From assembly GCA_902778375.1 (NCBI GenBank), contig CACYXJ010000010.1:1-46407 (forward strand): 46,407 nt of DNA, read 5' to 3'. Below the pieces are notes generated by a model. That model was not told where the DNA came from. It made no database searches and saw only the letters and a list, made by a program, of their open reading frames with translations. Both the position numbers and the translations under genes were made by a program. The stretch is from an uncultured Erysipelotrichaceae bacterium. GTDB taxonomy: Bacteria > Bacillota_I > Bacilli_A > Erysipelotrichales > Erysipelotrichaceae. Shown here piece after piece: positions 9,343-17,053 of this stretch; within the stretch, counting starts at the first letter, position 1, and each line of letters begins with the position of its first letter.

Positions 9343-9819
9343 ATGGTTGTAATTGAAATGGAAAACGGCGATGTGATGAAAATCGAACTGTATCCCCAGA
9401 CAGCTCCAATCACGGTCGCCAATTTTACGAAGCTGGTCAAGGAAGGCTTCTATGACGGACTGATCTTTCACCGCGTCATTCCCGGCTTCATGATCCAGGG
9501 CGGTGACCCGACCGGAACCGGTATGGGCGGATCAAAGGAAAACATCAAGGGTGAATTTGCTGCCAACGGCGTGAACAACCCGCTGAAGCATACCCGCGGT
9601 GTCATTTCCATGGCCAGAGCCACGAATCCGGATTCTGCTTCTTCCCAGTTCTTTATCATGCACCGGGATGCACCGCATCTCGATGGCAGCTACGCCGCTT
9701 TCGGCAAGGTCGTCGAAGGCATCGAGGCAGTCGACAGGATCGCCATGGTCAGAACCGACAGACGCGACAAACCGGTTGAGAAACAGGTCATGAAGCGCGT
9801 CTATATCGAAGAAGAATAA
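9343..9819 (+). CDS. Peptidyl-prolyl cis-trans isomerase, cyclophilin type
   Basis: 158 residues, a single cyclophilin domain with no signal peptide, so cytoplasmic. It catalyses proline isomerisation during protein folding. Family motifs are present: FHRVIPGFMIQGGDPTGTG with the active-site FHR at about residue 45, SASSQFFIMH, and a late YAAFGKVVEG. The start is preceded by AGGAGG. It lies between the glgP terminator and a bidirectional terminator shared with HU. No promoter stands out in the 16 bp after the glgP terminator, so expression may depend on read-through or on an element inside the hairpin region. Confidence 0.96.
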   Translation: MVVIEMENGDVMKIELYPQTAPITVANFTKLVKEGFYDGLIFHRVIPGFMIQGGDPTGTGMGGSKENIKGEFAANGVNNPLKHTRGVISMARATNPDSASSQFFIMHRDAPHLDGSYAAFGKVVEGIEAVDRIAMVRTDRRDKPVEKQVMKRVYIEEE

Positions 9820-9825
9820 CAAAAA

Positions 9826-9864
9826 GAAAGGAAGAGAACATCGCGTCTCTTCCTTCTGTTTTTT
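9826..9864. terminator. Bidirectional terminator between cyclophilin and HU
   Basis: Arms AAGGAAGAGA (9828-9837) and TCTCTTCCTT (9846-9855) with an 8-nt loop. The plus strand continues CTGTTTTTT and the minus strand TTCTTTTTG, so it can end both convergent genes. Confidence 0.85.
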
Positions 9865-9881
9865 CAGTTTTTCCGGTTCAA

Positions 9882-10172
9882 TTACTTGACAGCGTCTTTC
9901 AGAGTCTTGCTTGCCTTGAACTTCGGAGATTTTGTAGCCTTGATCTTGATCTTTTCGCCGGTAGCCGGGTTCAGACCTGTACGGGCCTTTTTCTTGACAA
10001 CGGAGAATTTGCCGAATCCGTTGATGTTGACTTCGTTGCCCTTCTTCAGAGCCTTTGTGATTTCTTCAAACACGAAATTGACAACTTCTGTAGAATCCTT
10101 CTTTGTCAGATCAAATTTAGTTGAAACATCATCAACAATATTCTTCTTTGTAATGACTTTTACTTCTGCCAT
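9882..10172 (-). CDS. hup: HU-family DNA-binding protein
   Basis: 96 residues, the usual HU size. It bends and compacts DNA as a dimer. The conserved GFGKFSVVKKKARTG arm base and the NPATGEKIKIKA DNA-binding arm are clear, followed by the PKFKASKTLKDAV tail. It has a strong AAGGAGG ribosome site and its own near-consensus promoter. It is convergent with cyclophilin and shares its terminator. Only one HU gene is visible in the window. Confidence 0.97.
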   Translation of the reverse strand: MAEVKVITKKNIVDDVSTKFDLTKKDSTEVVNFVFEEITKALKKGNEVNINGFGKFSVVKKKARTGLNPATGEKIKIKATKSPKFKASKTLKDAVK

Positions 10173-10200
10173 AATACGTTGGCCTCCTTATCTGTAGATA

Positions 10201-10228
10201 ATTTTAGACCATTTTAGCCTGTTTTCAA
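10201..10228 (-). promoter_or_regulatory. hup promoter
   Basis: Minus strand: -35 TTGAAA (10228-10223), 16-bp spacer, -10 TAAAAT (10206-10201). A near-consensus housekeeping promoter about 30 nt before the ATG at 10172. Confidence 0.75.
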
Positions 10229-10294
10229 TAGAGGATGCCCAAAAAGTGCCTTTATTACTGGCTTTTCAGCATTTTTCAGCCCTCCTGGAGGACA

Positions 10295-11098
10295 TTATTC
10301 CCGGTGGCTGCTGCCGTCGGAATAGCTGATCCTGATTCCCGGCTGGACGTTGAAACAGAATCTGTTCAGCATGATTCCATCGCCGTCATCCTCGATCGAT
10401 ACCGCCTCGATCAGGACCCCTCTGGCAACCAGATCGCTGCCTTCGAAATACGGTGTCACCCGGTACAGGACATGATTGCCGGTACGGTGGATGTAGGATG
10501 CCACCACGCCCTCGATCGGCCGCATGCCCTCCATATTCATATACTGGGTTCCGGTAATCAGATTGCCGGCATTGGCATTCTGACCACTGAGCCCGTAGGC
10601 GATCAGATGGCAGCGGTGATACAGGAAGGCATCCTCGATCAGATCCTCATAACGGACGGACTGCCAGCCGCTTGGTTTGATTTCACTGATATCTTCCCTT
10701 TCTGACTGCGGCAGAAGTTCCGGACCAAGCATTGCTTCGGCAGCCGTGCACCTTCCCAGATAATCCAGTTCGCCATAGTGCTCAAAGACATCCCTGTCCT
10801 TCTCCTCATCGGTAAAGAACGGTTCGTCATGATTGATCACCGCATATGGTTCACTTTCATAAACCGGAAGGGTTTCAAGACCAGCAATAACAGGTTGACC
10901 GGGAATCAGGAAAACAGAGCCCACCGCCAGCAAGGACAGCACAAACAGAAAGGCTGCGTTTTTCAGCCGGTTTTTCGCGGCATATTTCCATTCCGCCCTG
11001 TGATACTGCCATAACTGGTACAGGCAGACCAGAAACATGGCAGCAGCCGTTCCGAGTACCAGCAGTTCCTTATTGCCAAGAGAATCAAACCATTCCAT
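10295..11098 (-). CDS. Membrane-anchored DNA/RNA non-specific endonuclease (EndA/DNA-entry nuclease type)
   Basis: 267 residues. Two hydrophobic segments near the N-terminus (about 14-30 and 47-66) should anchor it, with the nuclease domain outside. That domain shows the NS_2 pattern: LGRCTAAEAML, then YHRCHLIAYGLSGQNANAGNLITGTQYMN around residues 160-195. The histidine of RCHLIA corresponds to the general base of the DRGH-type motif in Streptococcus EndA, which degrades one strand during DNA uptake. comFA/comFC occur elsewhere in the window, so a role in transformation or extracellular DNA use is plausible but not shown. There is no ribosome site before the ATG; a perfect TATAAT ends 6 nt upstream, suggesting a leaderless mRNA. 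Confidence 0.85.
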   Translation of the reverse strand: MEWFDSLGNKELLVLGTAAAMFLVCLYQLWQYHRAEWKYAAKNRLKNAAFLFVLSLLAVGSVFLIPGQPVIAGLETLPVYESEPYAVINHDEPFFTDEEKDRDVFEHYGELDYLGRCTAAEAMLGPELLPQSEREDISEIKPSGWQSVRYEDLIEDAFLYHRCHLIAYGLSGQNANAGNLITGTQYMNMEGMRPIEGVVASYIHRTGNHVLYRVTPYFEGSDLVARGVLIEAVSIEDDGDGIMLNRFCFNVQPGIRISYSDGSSHRE

Positions 11099-11104
11099 GG
11101 ATTC

Positions 11105-11133
11105 ATTATATGTCAGACAGCCTCAGACAGTAA
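11105..11133 (-). promoter_or_regulatory. Promoter of the EndA-like gene, apparently giving a leaderless mRNA
   Basis: Minus strand: TATAAT at 11110-11105 with a weak TTACTG -35 17 bp upstream. Exactly 6 nt separate the hexamer from the ATG, placing +1 on the start codon. The same TTACTG-17-TATAAT layout recurs at 15260-15288. Confidence 0.5.
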
Positions 11134-11156
11134 AAAAGCGCCTCATACGAGACGCT
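11131..11156 (-). terminator. mtnN terminator
   Basis: Minus strand AGCGTCTC-GTAT-GAGGCGCT (one G-U pair) followed by TTTTTTA, starting 4 bp after the mtnN stop codon. It overlaps the -35 region of the downstream nuclease gene. Confidence 0.85.
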
Positions 11157-11160
11157 GCGA

Positions 11161-11859
11161 TTATTCGAAGGAATGGATGACGGAGAAGAGGATATTGGCG
11201 GAATTGTGGGCGGCCTGCTTTTCGAATGCCGCATAATCCATCGTTGCCGAATCATCCGCATTGTCGGAAATATAGCGGACGATAACACACGGTATTCCGT
11301 TTCTCTCGGCAGTGTGGGCGATTGCGCATCCTTCCATTTCCGTGCACAATGCCCCGAAGGTATCGCGGATGTCGTTTTTGACATCGCGTGAGGCAATGAA
11401 CTGGTCACCGCTGGCAACCCTGCCCTCATGGACACCGATTTCCGGTGCCGTGACCTTGATTGCTTCGATGATTCGTCCTCTCAGTTCCGGATCGGAAACA
11501 AATCCGATGCCGTCATGGCCGGGGACCTGGCCGCGCGGATAGCCGAACGCTCCGACTGCGAAGTCATGGTAGACTGCGTCTGTGGAGACGACAACATCGC
11601 CGACATTGATCCTGCTGTCCAGCGATCCGGCAATGCCGGTATTGATCAGATGGGTAATCTGGAAACGGTCGATCAGAATCTGGGCACAGGTGGCGGCATT
11701 GACCTTGCCGATACCTGAGCGGACAATTACCGTGTTGATCTTTCCGATTTTTCCGACATAGTATTTCATCCCGGCGACTTCTTCCGCCCGGGCAATCACC
11801 ATTTTATCCAGAAGATTTACAACTTCCACTTCCATAGCACCGATGATACCGATTCTCAT
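11161..11859 (-). CDS. mtnN: 5'-methylthioadenosine/S-adenosylhomocysteine nucleosidase
   Basis: 232 residues. It cleaves adenine from MTA and SAH, recycling methyl-cycle and polyamine by-products. The N-terminus MRIGIIGAMEVEVVNL has the conserved catalytic glutamate, then the SGIGKVNAATCAQ phosphate-site motif, GIAGSLD, VASGDQF, and EMEGCAIAH near residue 173, which binds the ribose. A strong AGGAGG precedes the ATG, and a TATAAT lies at 11892-11887. Closed by its own terminator, so likely a single-gene unit. Confidence 0.96.
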   Translation of the reverse strand: MRIGIIGAMEVEVVNLLDKMVIARAEEVAGMKYYVGKIGKINTVIVRSGIGKVNAATCAQILIDRFQITHLINTGIAGSLDSRINVGDVVVSTDAVYHDFAVGAFGYPRGQVPGHDGIGFVSDPELRGRIIEAIKVTAPEIGVHEGRVASGDQFIASRDVKNDIRDTFGALCTEMEGCAIAHTAERNGIPCVIVRYISDNADDSATMDYAAFEKQAAHNSANILFSVIHSFE

Positions 11860-12002
11860 ATAACCCTCCTGATATAAATCTGTATTATTATATCCCGTAT
11901 TATTTCAAAATCCCACGTTATTAAGCGGTTTCACATCACAAAAACCTTCCAAACATCACTTTTCGCTTTCTTTATAATATGATTTTCTATAATATAGTAA
12001 CC

Positions 12003-13211
12003 ATGAAAAAGCACAGTCTGATGAAAAGAACACTGACGGCGGCCATGCTTGCAGCATGCCCGCTGCTGAATAGTCTTCCGGTTTCTGCCGAAGGAACCGA
12101 CGATACACTGCTGGATGGTCTTTACAGCGATTATGCGATCGTGATCGATGCCGACAGCGGTCAGGTGCTCGCTGAGAAGAATGCCGACGAAAGGATGTAT
12201 CCGGCATCTCTGACCAAGATGATGACAGCGATCGTGGCAATCGAGAATATCAGCGATTATGATGAGACGATCACCATCACCGATGAAATGATCGAAGGTC
12301 TGGCAGAAGCAAATGCTTCCCGTATGGCTTACGAGGAAGGCGACGAACCGGTGATAGAGGATCTTCTGTATGCGGTTGCCCTGCCTTCAGCGGCAGACGC
12401 CACCAATGCCCTGGCCTTCAAGGTTGCCGGCGGTATCGATGCCTATGTTGACCTGATGAACAAAAAAGCAAAAGAACTGGGAATGAACAATACCCATTTC
12501 GTGAATACTTCCGGTCTGCATGAAGACGACCACTATACGACAGCCCGCGACATGGCAATCCTGCTGGACTATTGCCTGCAGAATGAAATGTTCCGCACCA
12601 TCTTCAGCACCGACGAATATCACACCGGACCGGTCGCTTCCTATCCGGAGGGAACCGATATCTATTCCACAGCTTCCCTTTCCGCTGACAAAAAAGAAGT
12701 TGATATCTCGGAAATGATCGGCGGTAAGACCGGCTTCACCTATGAAGCAGGCTACTGTCTGGCTTACTGGACGGAAATCAACGGACTCAACCTGATAGTC
12801 GTAACCGGCCATGCCGGCGACGAAATGGATGATCCCCTGCATGTCGTCGATGCCGAAGAGACAATGGAGAGGCTTCACGGATGGCGCCGGAAGACATTCT
12901 TCACTGCCAATGAAGTACTTCATACCATTACCGTAAACCATGCTTTCAAGAAGCAGGAAATGCTTTATATCGAGGCACCGCAGGACCTGACTCTGGATAT
13001 TCCCGAAGAATGGAAAGTGACAGTCACCTGCAACCTGCCGGATGAAGTCAAGGCAAGCTATGAGGAAAAGGAAATCACAGGTTCCCTGATCGTCAAAAGT
13101 GATGATCATGTCCTCTTCACAAAGAATTACACCGTCACTGTTCCGCGCGAGAAAAACTTCTTCGCCCGCCAGTGGCTGCGGATCAAATCCTGGTTTTCAA
13201 AAGACGACTGA
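12003..13211 (+). CDS. Serine-type D-Ala-D-Ala carboxypeptidase (low-molecular-weight PBP, DacF/PBP5 type)
   Basis: About 402 residues with an N-terminal signal peptide ending near SLPVSA. Peptidase family S11: it trims the terminal D-alanine of peptidoglycan stem peptides outside the membrane. The three active-site motifs are present: SLTK (YPASLTKMM), a central SGL triad in VNTSGLHEDD, and KTG in MIGGKTGFTYEAG. A C-terminal beta-rich domain ends in a basic amphipathic stretch that could bind the membrane. The start is uncertain: ATGs lie at 11979, 12003 and 12021, none with a ribosome site. TATAAT at 11988-11993 (and TATAGT overlapping it) makes 12003 a nearly leaderless start. Confidence 0.93.
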   Translation: MKKHSLMKRTLTAAMLAACPLLNSLPVSAEGTDDTLLDGLYSDYAIVIDADSGQVLAEKNADERMYPASLTKMMTAIVAIENISDYDETITITDEMIEGLAEANASRMAYEEGDEPVIEDLLYAVALPSAADATNALAFKVAGGIDAYVDLMNKKAKELGMNNTHFVNTSGLHEDDHYTTARDMAILLDYCLQNEMFRTIFSTDEYHTGPVASYPEGTDIYSTASLSADKKEVDISEMIGGKTGFTYEAGYCLAYWTEINGLNLIVVTGHAGDEMDDPLHVVDAEETMERLHGWRRKTFFTANEVLHTITVNHAFKKQEMLYIEAPQDLTLDIPEEWKVTVTCNLPDEVKASYEEKEITGSLIVKSDDHVLFTKNYTVTVPREKNFFARQWLRIKSWFSKDD

Positions 13212-13230
13212 TGATCAGCCGTCTTTTTTG
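13196..13230. terminator. Bidirectional terminator containing both stop codons
   Basis: AAAGACG-A-CTGAT/GATCAG-C-CGTCTTT forms one long stem with a T run on the plus strand (GTCTTTTTTG) and a shorter one on the minus strand. The stops of the D,D-carboxypeptidase (13209-13211) and of the convergent SDR (13217-13215) both lie inside the stem. Confidence 0.85.
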
Positions 13231-13979
13231 TCTTTCAATTGTCCGGACTTCATTTTCCCGATAAACCGCGCCGACAATCCCGCCGGCAGATGCCGGGACA
13301 GTCTGTTCAGAACGCCGGGAATGATCAGTGTTTCCCCTTCCTTCATCTTCCGGTAGGCATAGCGGGCGCATTTTTCCGCATCCATTGCATAGAAAGGCGC
13401 CGTCTGACCGGACTTTCCGTAGAATGACGTACGGACAGGACCGGGACAGAGACAGCATACCTTTACACTGCTTCCCGCTGTTTCCTGTGCCAATGCTTCG
13501 GTATAACTGAGCACATATGCCTTGGACGCATAATAGGAAGCGATATAGGGTCCGGGAACAAATGCCCCGGTGGATGCGACATTCAGTATCGTCCCGCTGC
13601 CGGCAGCCAGCATATCGGACAGAAACAGTTTTGTCAGACCCGTCAGGGCGGTGATATTCAGCGCAATCAACTGTTCATCTTTTTCTTTCGGAATCCGCCG
13701 TGCTTCACCCAGAAAACCGATGCCGGCATTGTTGACCAGATGGCTGATTTTCTTATCACCGCATTCTTCATGCAGTCTTTCAGCCGCGTCTTTTTCACTC
13801 AGGTCAATGGCGGCCGTTTTCACATCGACACCGTATTTTTCTTTCAGATATGCGGCTGCTGTGTTCAGCCGGTCCTGATTTCTGGCACAGAGAATCAGGT
13901 CAATCCCATCATCCGCAAAGCATTTTGCCAGTTCGAAACCGAGTCCCTGTGAACCGCCGGTGATCAGAGTATATGCCAT
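13215..13979 (-). CDS. Short-chain dehydrogenase/reductase (SDR), classical type
   Basis: 254 residues, the standard length. An NAD(P)-dependent oxidoreductase. It has the cofactor motif TGGSQGLG at residues 7-14, an NNAG motif near 88, and the catalytic YxxxK as YASKAY near 153, with the preceding serine in STGAFVPGP. The substrate cannot be told from sequence; the closest named relatives would be DltE/YqjQ-like short-chain dehydrogenases, but this is inference. The start has GGGAGG. It stands alone, convergent with the carboxypeptidase gene and divergent from the S66 peptidase gene. Confidence 0.93.
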   Translation of the reverse strand: MAYTLITGGSQGLGFELAKCFADDGIDLILCARNQDRLNTAAAYLKEKYGVDVKTAAIDLSEKDAAERLHEECGDKKISHLVNNAGIGFLGEARRIPKEKDEQLIALNITALTGLTKLFLSDMLAAGSGTILNVASTGAFVPGPYIASYYASKAYVLSYTEALAQETAGSSVKVCCLCPGPVRTSFYGKSGQTAPFYAMDAEKCARYAYRKMKEGETLIIPGVLNRLSRHLPAGLSARFIGKMKSGQLKDKKDG

Positions 13980-14053
13980 GACTGTCCTCCCTTACTTTTT
14001 CAATTGTAACAGCACTTGATGATATACTGTCTAAAAGAAACCGAGGTACATAT

Positions 14054-15037
14054 ATGATCTATCCTTCTTTTCTGGGTAAAAACGGAACGATCGGCATCTC
14101 TGCGCCAAGTGCCGGCGTCGGCCGCAAACTGGAAGATTTTGACAGATCCCTGGCTACCCTTCGCAGAAAGGGCTACCGCATCGTCGAAACCGCATCCGTA
14201 CGGATCAATGACATGCGCGGCGGCAGTGCTGAAGAAAGAGCTGAGGAACTGGTCTCCCTGTTCAAAAATGACGATGTCGATTTCGTCATGGCCGCAGCCG
14301 GCGGAGATTTCCTTTTTGAGATCCTGCCCTATACCGATTTCAGGACAATGAAAAAACATCCGAAATGGCTGATGGGTGCATCTGACCCTACCGGCATTCT
14401 GTTCCCTTACACAACTAAATACGATGTGGCGACGATCTACGGATGCAATGCCGGCAGTTATGATGTTTCCCCGCTGCCGAAATTCCTCAAAGACAACCTG
14501 AAGATCATCAGCGGCGATCTGCCGGTTCAGACAAGTTACAAAAAGTATATGAAGACACCCGGATTCCTGGCGGAAAAGATCGAATACGACACTCCGGTCA
14601 AGTGGCAGGGAACCGTCGATTCCCTTCATACACAGGGCAGATGCATCGGCGGATGCATCGACGTTCTGAAAGACCTGATCGGCACCCGCTTTGACGGCGC
14701 AAAGGATTTTGTCAGACGGTATAAGGATGACGGCATCATCTGGTATTTCGACAATTTCTCCATGGGTGCCGAGATCTTCTACCGTACCCTTCTGCAGATG
14801 CGCTATGCCGGCTGGTTCAGCCATACAAAAGCCGTTATGGTCGGACGTGTCCTGTTTGAATCCAGCGACACCGGTATGACATACGGCGATGCGCTTTCCC
14901 TTGCCCTGCCGGATATTCCGGTCCTTTATCAGGCGGACATTGGTCATACGATTCCGTCGATGACAATGATCAACGGAGCGATTCTGAACATTGATTACGA
15001 AAATCACAAATCTGCTCTTACATTTTCGCTCAAATAG
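14054..15037 (+). CDS. S66-family peptidase (L,D-carboxypeptidase/MccF-like)
   Basis: 327 residues, no signal peptide, so cytoplasmic. S66 enzymes remove the terminal D-amino acid from murein tetrapeptides for recycling; the MccF branch hydrolyses processed microcin C and related aminoacyl-nucleotides. The N-terminal GTIGISAPSAGV is typical, the nucleophile is S110 in MGASDPTG, the glutamate lies in GGCIDVLKDL or nearby, and the histidine in ADIGHTIPSMT. Sequence alone does not separate the two functions. The ribosome site is GAGGT, and a TATACT -10 lies at about 14021-14026. The tRNA-Ala gene follows. Confidence 0.9.
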   Translation: MIYPSFLGKNGTIGISAPSAGVGRKLEDFDRSLATLRRKGYRIVETASVRINDMRGGSAEERAEELVSLFKNDDVDFVMAAAGGDFLFEILPYTDFRTMKKHPKWLMGASDPTGILFPYTTKYDVATIYGCNAGSYDVSPLPKFLKDNLKIISGDLPVQTSYKKYMKTPGFLAEKIEYDTPVKWQGTVDSLHTQGRCIGGCIDVLKDLIGTRFDGAKDFVRRYKDDGIIWYFDNFSMGAEIFYRTLLQMRYAGWFSHTKAVMVGRVLFESSDTGMTYGDALSLALPDIPVLYQADIGHTIPSMTMINGAILNIDYENHKSALTFSLK

Positions 15038-15064
15038 GATTATGCTATATAAGCATATTCTTAT

Positions 15065-15137
15065 GGGGCTTTAGCTCAGCTGGGAGAGCGCATGGTTCGC
15101 AATCATGAGGTCGCGAGTTCGATCCTCGTAAGCTCCA
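15065..15137 (+). tRNA. tRNA-Ala, anticodon CGC
   Basis: A 73-nt cloverleaf. The acceptor stem GGGGCTT/AAGCTCC contains the G3-U70 pair that identifies alanine tRNA. The D-arm is GCTC...GAGC, the anticodon loop TTCGCAA (anticodon CGC, reading GCG) and the T-arm GCGAG-TTCGATC-CTCGT. The discriminator is A and CCA is not encoded. A possible promoter (TTACAT-17-TATGCT) overlaps the end of the upstream peptidase gene. Confidence 0.97.
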
Positions 15138-15149
15138 CTTTTGCAAAAT

Positions 15150-15195
15150 GCTGAAAAGTGCTTAAAAACGGGCACAATTCAGCTTTTTTCTTTTT
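15150..15195 (+). terminator. tRNA-Ala terminator
   Basis: GCTGAA-AA-GTGC...GCAC-AA-TTCAGC, a stem with an internal AA/AA loop, then TTTTTTCTTTTT. Confidence 0.85.
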
Positions 15196-15259
15196 CTGCA
15201 TTGTTTATCATTTTTTGATTGTGGTCAGAAATGGATGGAAACATAAGTAATCTGAATGG

Positions 15260-15288
15260 TTACTGACATTTTCGAGTGATAATATAAT
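15260..15288 (+). promoter_or_regulatory. Promoter upstream of the GHMP kinase gene
   Basis: TTACTG (15260-15265), 17-bp spacer, perfect TATAAT (15283-15288). An ATG begins exactly 6 nt after the hexamer at 15295, opening a 15-codon ORF; the kinase ATG is 86 nt after the hexamer. Confidence 0.5.
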
Positions 15289-15294
15289 TGTTCT

Positions 15295-15342
15295 ATGTAT
15301 TACCTTGATTTTGAGATTTCTGAAGGTCATAGTGAAGGGTAA
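15295..15342 (+). CDS. Possible leaderless 15-residue leader peptide
   Basis: The ORF encodes MYYLDFEISEGHSEG. Its ATG falls at the predicted +1 of the TATAAT promoter, the same spacing seen before other ribosome-site-free genes in the window. It ends 32 nt before the kinase ATG, which itself lacks a clear ribosome site. It could be a leader peptide, an N-terminal remnant of another gene, or chance. Confidence 0.25.
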   Translation: MYYLDFEISEGHSEG

Positions 15343-15374
15343 GAACGTTATCATTAAAGAGAATCACAAACAGA

Positions 15375-16259
15375 ATGACATCCAAGTATTGCAGTAAAGT
15401 ACTACTCTTTGGTGAGTATTCCATGATTTTTGATTCATCTGCATTGTTAATCCCGTTGCAGATGTTTTCTGCTGAGTGGGTATTTGATGATACAAGACAG
15501 GATGAGAAACTCTTGTATTCCAACAGAGAATTATCCCGGTTCTGCCAGTATCTGGATCATGAAGTGTCATTGAAGAAAGCAATTGATACAGATTTTTTTG
15601 CCAAGGATATTACCAACGGTCTGGCACTGGCTTCCAATGTGCCGATGGGTTATGGACTGGGCAGTTCCGGTACAGTTGTGGCAGCTGTCTATGACCGTTA
15701 TGCGAAAGAAAAGTCGGATAATTATCTGGAGCTGAAAGGATTGTTTGCCAGGATGGAGAGTTTTTACCATGGCTCAAGTTCCGGTATTGATCCGATTGCC
15801 TGCTATACTGGCAAACCATTTCGTATCAGTGCAGACAAAATAGTGATACTTCCCGATGAGTTTATCCATAAAGACATCCATATCTGTCTGATCGATACAA
15901 AGATCGCCAAAAATACGAAGCCACTGGTAGAATACTTTAAGCAGCAGCGGGAAGATGCTTCATTTTTGCATGCATTCCAGTCAGAGTATCTCCCGTATGT
16001 TGTTTCATGCATGGATACACTGACCGAAGGAAATATGGATGAGTTCTTTGTTTCAGTAAAACAGTTGAGCAAGGCCCAGCTGCGTTTCTTCCGGCCGATG
16101 ATACCGGATTCATTTATTCCATTATTTGCAATGGATCATGACTTCCGTTTCGCCGTGAAAATATTGGGGGCGGGCGGCGGAGGCTATATGCTGGGCTTCT
16201 GTGATGAAAAAACAAAAGCATATGAGCTTCTGAAAGAATATGATGTTCTTTGGATCTAG
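15375..16259 (+). CDS. Mevalonate-kinase-like GHMP kinase
   Basis: 294 residues with all three GHMP motifs: KVLLFGEYS (8-16), the ATP-binding PMGYGLGSSG (90-99), and KILGAGGGGYML near the C-terminus, plus a catalytic aspartate in SSSGIDP (D139). The LLFGEYS and P-GYG-GSSG wording resembles mevalonate kinases of Bacteroidota rather than those of Gram-positive cocci. Mevalonate kinase phosphorylates mevalonate in isoprenoid synthesis. None of the other mevalonate-pathway genes is in the window, so the substrate is unproven. The gene and its flanks are clearly AT-richer than the neighbours and follow a tRNA gene, suggesting horizontal gain. No ribosome site is evident. Confidence 0.8.
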   Translation: MTSKYCSKVLLFGEYSMIFDSSALLIPLQMFSAEWVFDDTRQDEKLLYSNRELSRFCQYLDHEVSLKKAIDTDFFAKDITNGLALASNVPMGYGLGSSGTVVAAVYDRYAKEKSDNYLELKGLFARMESFYHGSSSGIDPIACYTGKPFRISADKIVILPDEFIHKDIHICLIDTKIAKNTKPLVEYFKQQREDASFLHAFQSEYLPYVVSCMDTLTEGNMDEFFVSVKQLSKAQLRFFRPMIPDSFIPLFAMDHDFRFAVKILGAGGGGYMLGFCDEKTKAYELLKEYDVLWI

Positions 16260-16280
16260 AAGCGAGATATGGAGGAGCAT

Positions 16281-16418
16281 TTGAAACGGCATTGGAAGGA
16301 AACTTTCATTTCACGGCAGAATTCTTCTGCGCCGGCAGGCAAAAATATGTATGCATGTTTGAGACCGGATACTGTTTCAGCGTTTACATGTCCATATCCG
16401 GTGTTAAAATTGACTTAA
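16281..16418 (+). CDS. Possible 45-residue protein with TTG start
   Basis: GGAGG lies 5 nt before a TTG that opens 45 codons (LKRHWKETF...), ending just before the ribosome site of the TlpA-like gene. The peptide has no recognisable features, and its tail overlaps the promoter of the next operon. It may equally be degenerate DNA left from the event that brought in the kinase gene. Confidence 0.15.
   Translation: MKRHWKETFISRQNSSAPAGKNMYACLRPDTVSAFTCPYPVLKLT
16383..16410 (+). promoter_or_regulatory. Promoter of the TlpA/CxxC/4Fe-4S operon
   Basis: -35 TTTACA (16383-16388), 16-bp spacer, -10 TAAAAT (16405-16410) preceded by the extended TGT. +1 is near 16417, followed by TAGGAG and the ATG at 16436. 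Confidence 0.7.
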
Positions 16419-16435
16419 TATAGGAGTTTGCGAAT

Positions 16436-17053
16436 ATGAGCGAAAATCAGAAAAAAGAGAAGGCAAAAAAGTTTCATGCCAGTTCGCTGCATATACTGGT
16501 GGCTGCATTCCTTTTTGCCATGGCAGGACTCGTGCTCAGCTTCGTTGATGTATGGGCAAAGCTGGAAGCCAAGAAAGAGGAGACTGCTCAGACGAATGTT
16601 TTTGAAACCTTCGAGCTGAAAACTATGGATGGCGGTACCTTGTCTGCCAAGGATCTGAAATCCACAAAAATCATTGCGGTCAACATCTGGGGAACGGACT
16701 GTCCGCCCTGTATCAAGGAACTGCCGGCACTTGAAAAACTGAACAACACGTATGATGACAGTGAGTTCAGGCTTATCGGCATTCCGGTTGATGTCACACG
16801 GCACGGTACAGAAATCATCGACGATCGTCTGGAAGAAGCGAAACGAATCCTGAGTGCGTCAGAGGTCACTTTCCCAAATATCATAGCTGACGAATCCATG
16901 GACACATTCATTCACTCCGTGATAGCCGGAACCCCGACAACATTCTTTCTCGACAGTAACGGCAAAATAATCAAAACTGTTACCGGCGGCAGGAGTTATG
17001 AAACCTGGAAGGATATCACTGAAGAACTGCTGAAAGAGAGGACACAGCAATGA
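16436..17053 (+). CDS. TlpA-like membrane-anchored thioredoxin-family protein
   Basis: 205 residues. A basic N-terminus and one membrane segment (about 18-40, uncleaved) anchor a redoxin domain outside the cell. The active site is WGTDC89PPC92, with the cis-proline in AGTPTTFFLDS. Such proteins reduce or exchange disulfides of exported proteins, for example in cytochrome maturation, although no heme genes are nearby. Its stop codon overlaps the next ATG (ATGA), so it is translationally coupled to the CxxC peptide and, with the 4Fe-4S protein, forms one operon. Confidence 0.9.
   Translation: MSENQKKEKAKKFHASSLHILVAAFLFAMAGLVLSFVDVWAKLEAKKEETAQTNVFETFELKTMDGGTLSAKDLKSTKIIAVNIWGTDCPPCIKELPALEKLNNTYDDSEFRLIGIPVDVTRHGTEIIDDRLEEAKRILSASEVTFPNIIADESMDTFIHSVIAGTPTTFFLDSNGKIIKTVTGGRSYETWKDITEELLKERTQQ

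Noticed and set aside
10229..10294. Intrinsic terminator after the EndA-like nuclease gene
   Set aside because: A CTCCTGGAG palindrome is present, but no T run follows it on the minus strand, so it is not called.
11979..12003. ATG at 11979 as start of the D,D-carboxypeptidase
   Set aside because: It directly abuts the upstream TATAAT and overlaps the promoter region; the ATG at 12003 (or 12021) gives a normal signal peptide.
15138..16435. Integrated mobile element next to the tRNA gene
   Set aside because: No integrase, transposase or duplicated tRNA 3' end was seen; only the AT-rich composition and the foreign-looking kinase support transfer.
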